Positions 62,223 to 64,000 of a stretch of DNA of 64,000 bases are shown piece by piece (within the stretch, counting starts at the first letter, position 1; every line of letters starts with the position of its first letter). A model generated the notes under the pieces. It did no database searches. It was not told the origin of the DNA and saw only the letters and a list, made by a program, of their open reading frames with translations. The translations under genes were made by a program, and so were the position numbers. The DNA comes from Clostridia bacterium (GTDB taxonomy: Bacteria; Bacillota; Clostridia; Lachnospirales; Lachnospiraceae). Location: assembly GCA_910574255.1 (NCBI GenBank), contig CAJTAK010000013.1, forward strand, positions 51,722 to 115,721. The letters run 5' to 3'.

Positions 62223-63614
62223 ATGGAAAAAGATATGACAAAAGGCAGCCCGGCCAAAATTATTCTTGGCTTTACCCTGCCCATTTTTATAGGAAATGTA
62301 TTTCAGCAGCTTTACAGCATGGCCGACACCATTATTGTAGGAAAATTTGTGGGAACGCCGGCGCTGGCTGCCGTTGGTTCCACCGGAACCATAACTTTTT
62401 TGATTCTCGGTTTCCTTATGGGAATGACTGTAGGCTTTACCGTACTGACGGCCCAAAGATTCGGAGCCGGGGATATGAACGGGATGCGCAAAACCGTTGG
62501 AAGCGCCGCCCTGCTTTCTCTGGTGGTTTCTCTGCTTATGACAGCCGGCAGTATGCTTGGCATGCGCCCTCTGATGAAGCTTATGAACACACCGGAGGAT
62601 ATTTTTGCGGATGCTTATACATACATTATGATTATCTGCGCCGGAATTTTTGCTCAAGTGCTCTATAACCTTCTCTCCTGCATTCTGCGTGCTCTGGGGA
62701 ACAGTAAAACGCCTCTGTACTTTTTGATTCTGGCGGCACTTCTGAATATTGTATTGGACCTGGTGCTGATTATCAGCTTTCACATGGGTGTGGCCGGAGC
62801 CGCCCTTGCAACCGTTATTTCTCAGGGCGTTTCCGGTATTCTATGCTTGGTTTATATAATAAGAAAGGTTCCCCTTTTGCGGCTTAAAAAGGAAGATTGG
62901 CTCCCCGACGGACATCTGGCGCGGATTCAGATGGGGATTGGTTTTCCGATGGCCCTTCAGTACTCTATCACGGCTGTGGGAACAATGATGATGCAGTCGT
63001 CTCTGAACCTCCTTGGTTCTATGTCCGTAGCCGCTTTTACGGCCGCAAGCAAGATCGAGCAGGTAGTTACCCAGGCTTATGTGGCTCTTGGCACCACCAT
63101 ATCTACCTATTGCGCCCAAAATGCGGGCGCTGGGGATATCCGGCGCGTACGGCAGGGCTTCCGGGCCTCTACCCTGATCGGCTTTGCCTATAGTATTCTG
63201 GCTTCCGCCTTTGTAATGACCGGCGGTAAATATCTGACCTATTTGTTTGTGTCGGAGCATGTGACGGATATTATCGGTGAGGTTGATCTTTATCTGAACT
63301 GCATCGGCTATTTCTTTATGCCTCTGGTTATTGTGAATGTCTACCGAAACGGTATTCAGGGTATGGGCTTTGGACTTCTGCCCATGACAGCCGGTATCGC
63401 AGAATTGATTGGCCGAGGCGTGGTGGCTGTTATCGCTGCAAGGCAGCGCAGCTATCTGGGCGTCTGCCTGGCAAGTCCGACTGCCTGGGTACTGGCCGGA
63501 GGGCTTTTGATTGGGATGTATTTTTATATTCTGAAGGTTTATGGAAAAAAACTTGGAACTATGCAGGCGGAAGATACATTGGGAAGAAAAAAACATTCTC
63601 CCTGCAGCATCTAG
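62223..63614 (+). CDS. MATE family efflux transporter
   Basis: A 463-residue 12-helix transporter of the MATE/DinF type: GSPAKIILGFTLPIFIGNVFQQLYSMADTIIVGKFVG, then GMTVGFTVLTAQRFGAGD, ALGNSKTPLYFLILAALLNIVLDLV and the second-half TAASKIEQVVTQAYVALGTTISTYCAQNAGAGD. It should export small molecules using a sodium or proton gradient; the substrate is unknown. The start at 62223 has GAGGA 8 bases upstream. It is transcribed away from the polysaccharide locus. Confidence 0.94.
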   Translation: MEKDMTKGSPAKIILGFTLPIFIGNVFQQLYSMADTIIVGKFVGTPALAAVGSTGTITFLILGFLMGMTVGFTVLTAQRFGAGDMNGMRKTVGSAALLSLVVSLLMTAGSMLGMRPLMKLMNTPEDIFADAYTYIMIICAGIFAQVLYNLLSCILRALGNSKTPLYFLILAALLNIVLDLVLIISFHMGVAGAALATVISQGVSGILCLVYIIRKVPLLRLKKEDWLPDGHLARIQMGIGFPMALQYSITAVGTMMMQSSLNLLGSMSVAAFTAASKIEQVVTQAYVALGTTISTYCAQNAGAGDIRRVRQGFRASTLIGFAYSILASAFVMTGGKYLTYLFVSEHVTDIIGEVDLYLNCIGYFFMPLVIVNVYRNGIQGMGFGLLPMTAGIAELIGRGVVAVIAARQRSYLGVCLASPTAWVLAGGLLIGMYFYILKVYGKKLGTMQAEDTLGRKKHSPCSI

Positions 63615-63623
63615 CTCAACTTG

Positions 63624-64000
63624 CTATGCTATCCACAATACTTTCTCCCCGCAAAGCAGGGGTGTATTTCCCTGCTCCTCTATCTTATAGCAATACCCTA
63701 TGGCATTTCTGGGACCAAAGTAACAAGACAGGTACAGGCATGGGATTTCCTCATTGACTGCAAACTCCGCCCATGCTTCCGGATAAAACATACCGGATAC
63801 GGGTGTCATTACCGGTTCCAGTCGTATATCTGCTTCTTTTAGTGTCCCGTTTGAATCAATGTCATTAAGTTAAACAAAGCTTGTCAGAGGAACCCTGCCA
63901 TAAATCAGCCATATATTGTGATGATATGAGGATTCTGTTAGCTGTCAGAAGTTCTATAAGCTGATCTGCAGTATAATGGGAAGTTTTTTGGTATAGCAAA
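63624..64000 (-). pseudogene. Unrecognised gene fragment, probably frameshifted, running off the right edge
   Basis: Two minus-strand frames look coding. From the edge, 63999-63865 reads LLYQKTSHYTADQLIELLTA and on to a TAA; an overlapping frame then gives NDIDSNGTLKEADIRLEPV and SGMFYPEAWAEFAVNEEIPC, ending at 63624. The second frame has no start codon before Met 63809. A single-base shift would join them, so this may be the C-terminal part of one broken gene. I recognise no family, and the evidence is composition only. Confidence 0.35.

Overview
The window looks like a chromosome segment of an anaerobic, spore-forming Gram-positive bacterium of the Clostridia, most likely Lachnospiraceae. 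The basis is the set of housekeeping genes (YqfC/YqfD sporulation proteins beside PhoH and YbeY, a YlbJ-like protein, a SpoVB/YtgP flippase, DUF3048, meso-diaminopimelate dehydrogenase) and strong AGGAGG-type ribosome binding sites. The genus cannot be fixed by reading alone.

Positions 1-25,270 are ordinary core genome, almost all on the minus strand: RNA modification (RluA-type, RsuA, RsmF/NOP2-type, RsmD, YbeY), a small alarmone synthetase, PepD, CoaD, ProA, 5-formyl-THF cyclo-ligase, a patatin, the yqfC-yqfD-phoH-ybeY block and ddh. A tRNA-Ala(GGC) gene at 25,197-25,269 closes this block.

Positions 25,270-28,330 hold accessory plus-strand DNA: an intact AAA_14/DUF4143 ATPase preceded by a 32-bp-periodic repeat, and a decayed AAA/PD-(D/E)XK gene with a frameshift, stop codons and an internal deletion.

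Positions 28,346-61,651 are one minus-strand surface polysaccharide locus of about 33 kb. It starts with two tandem NusG-like (LoaP-type) antiterminators and an intrinsic terminator. Then come a sugar-transferase/epimerase hybrid, UDP-GlcNAc dehydrogenase and C4-epimerase, several glycosyltransferases and acetyltransferases, EpsG, WbpB/D/E-like enzymes, two Wzx flippases, a large membrane protein, a glutaminase-amidotransferase fusion, HisH/HisF/WbpG-like amidotransferase parts, FnlABC (UDP-L-FucNAc), a WbpI-like epimerase, an SGNH hydrolase and an MBOAT acyltransferase. Predicted building blocks are UDP-ManNAc3NAcA and its acetamidino form, UDP-L-FucNAc and UDP-GalNAcA.

The main discovery candidate is layered phase variation of this locus. 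(1) Between the first antiterminator gene and a divergent MATE gene lies a 276-bp element bounded by 30-bp inverted repeats (29/30 matched), each itself a dyad, enclosing a near-consensus promoter (TTGAAA-17-TATAAT). It now points away from the operon; inversion would point it at the antiterminator. This parallels the invertible-promoter plus UpxY layout of Bacteroides capsule loci, here in a Gram-positive. (2) Four genes carry G8-G10 tracts: the MBOAT acyltransferase, the SGNH hydrolase, a GT2 glycosyltransferase and a hexapeptide acyltransferase. As sequenced the first three are out of frame by one extra G and the fourth is in frame, which suggests slipped-strand switching of polysaccharide decoration.

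Positions 62,223-63,614 encode a MATE transporter with its own promoter. The last 380 bases hold an unrecognised, probably frameshifted minus-strand gene fragment.
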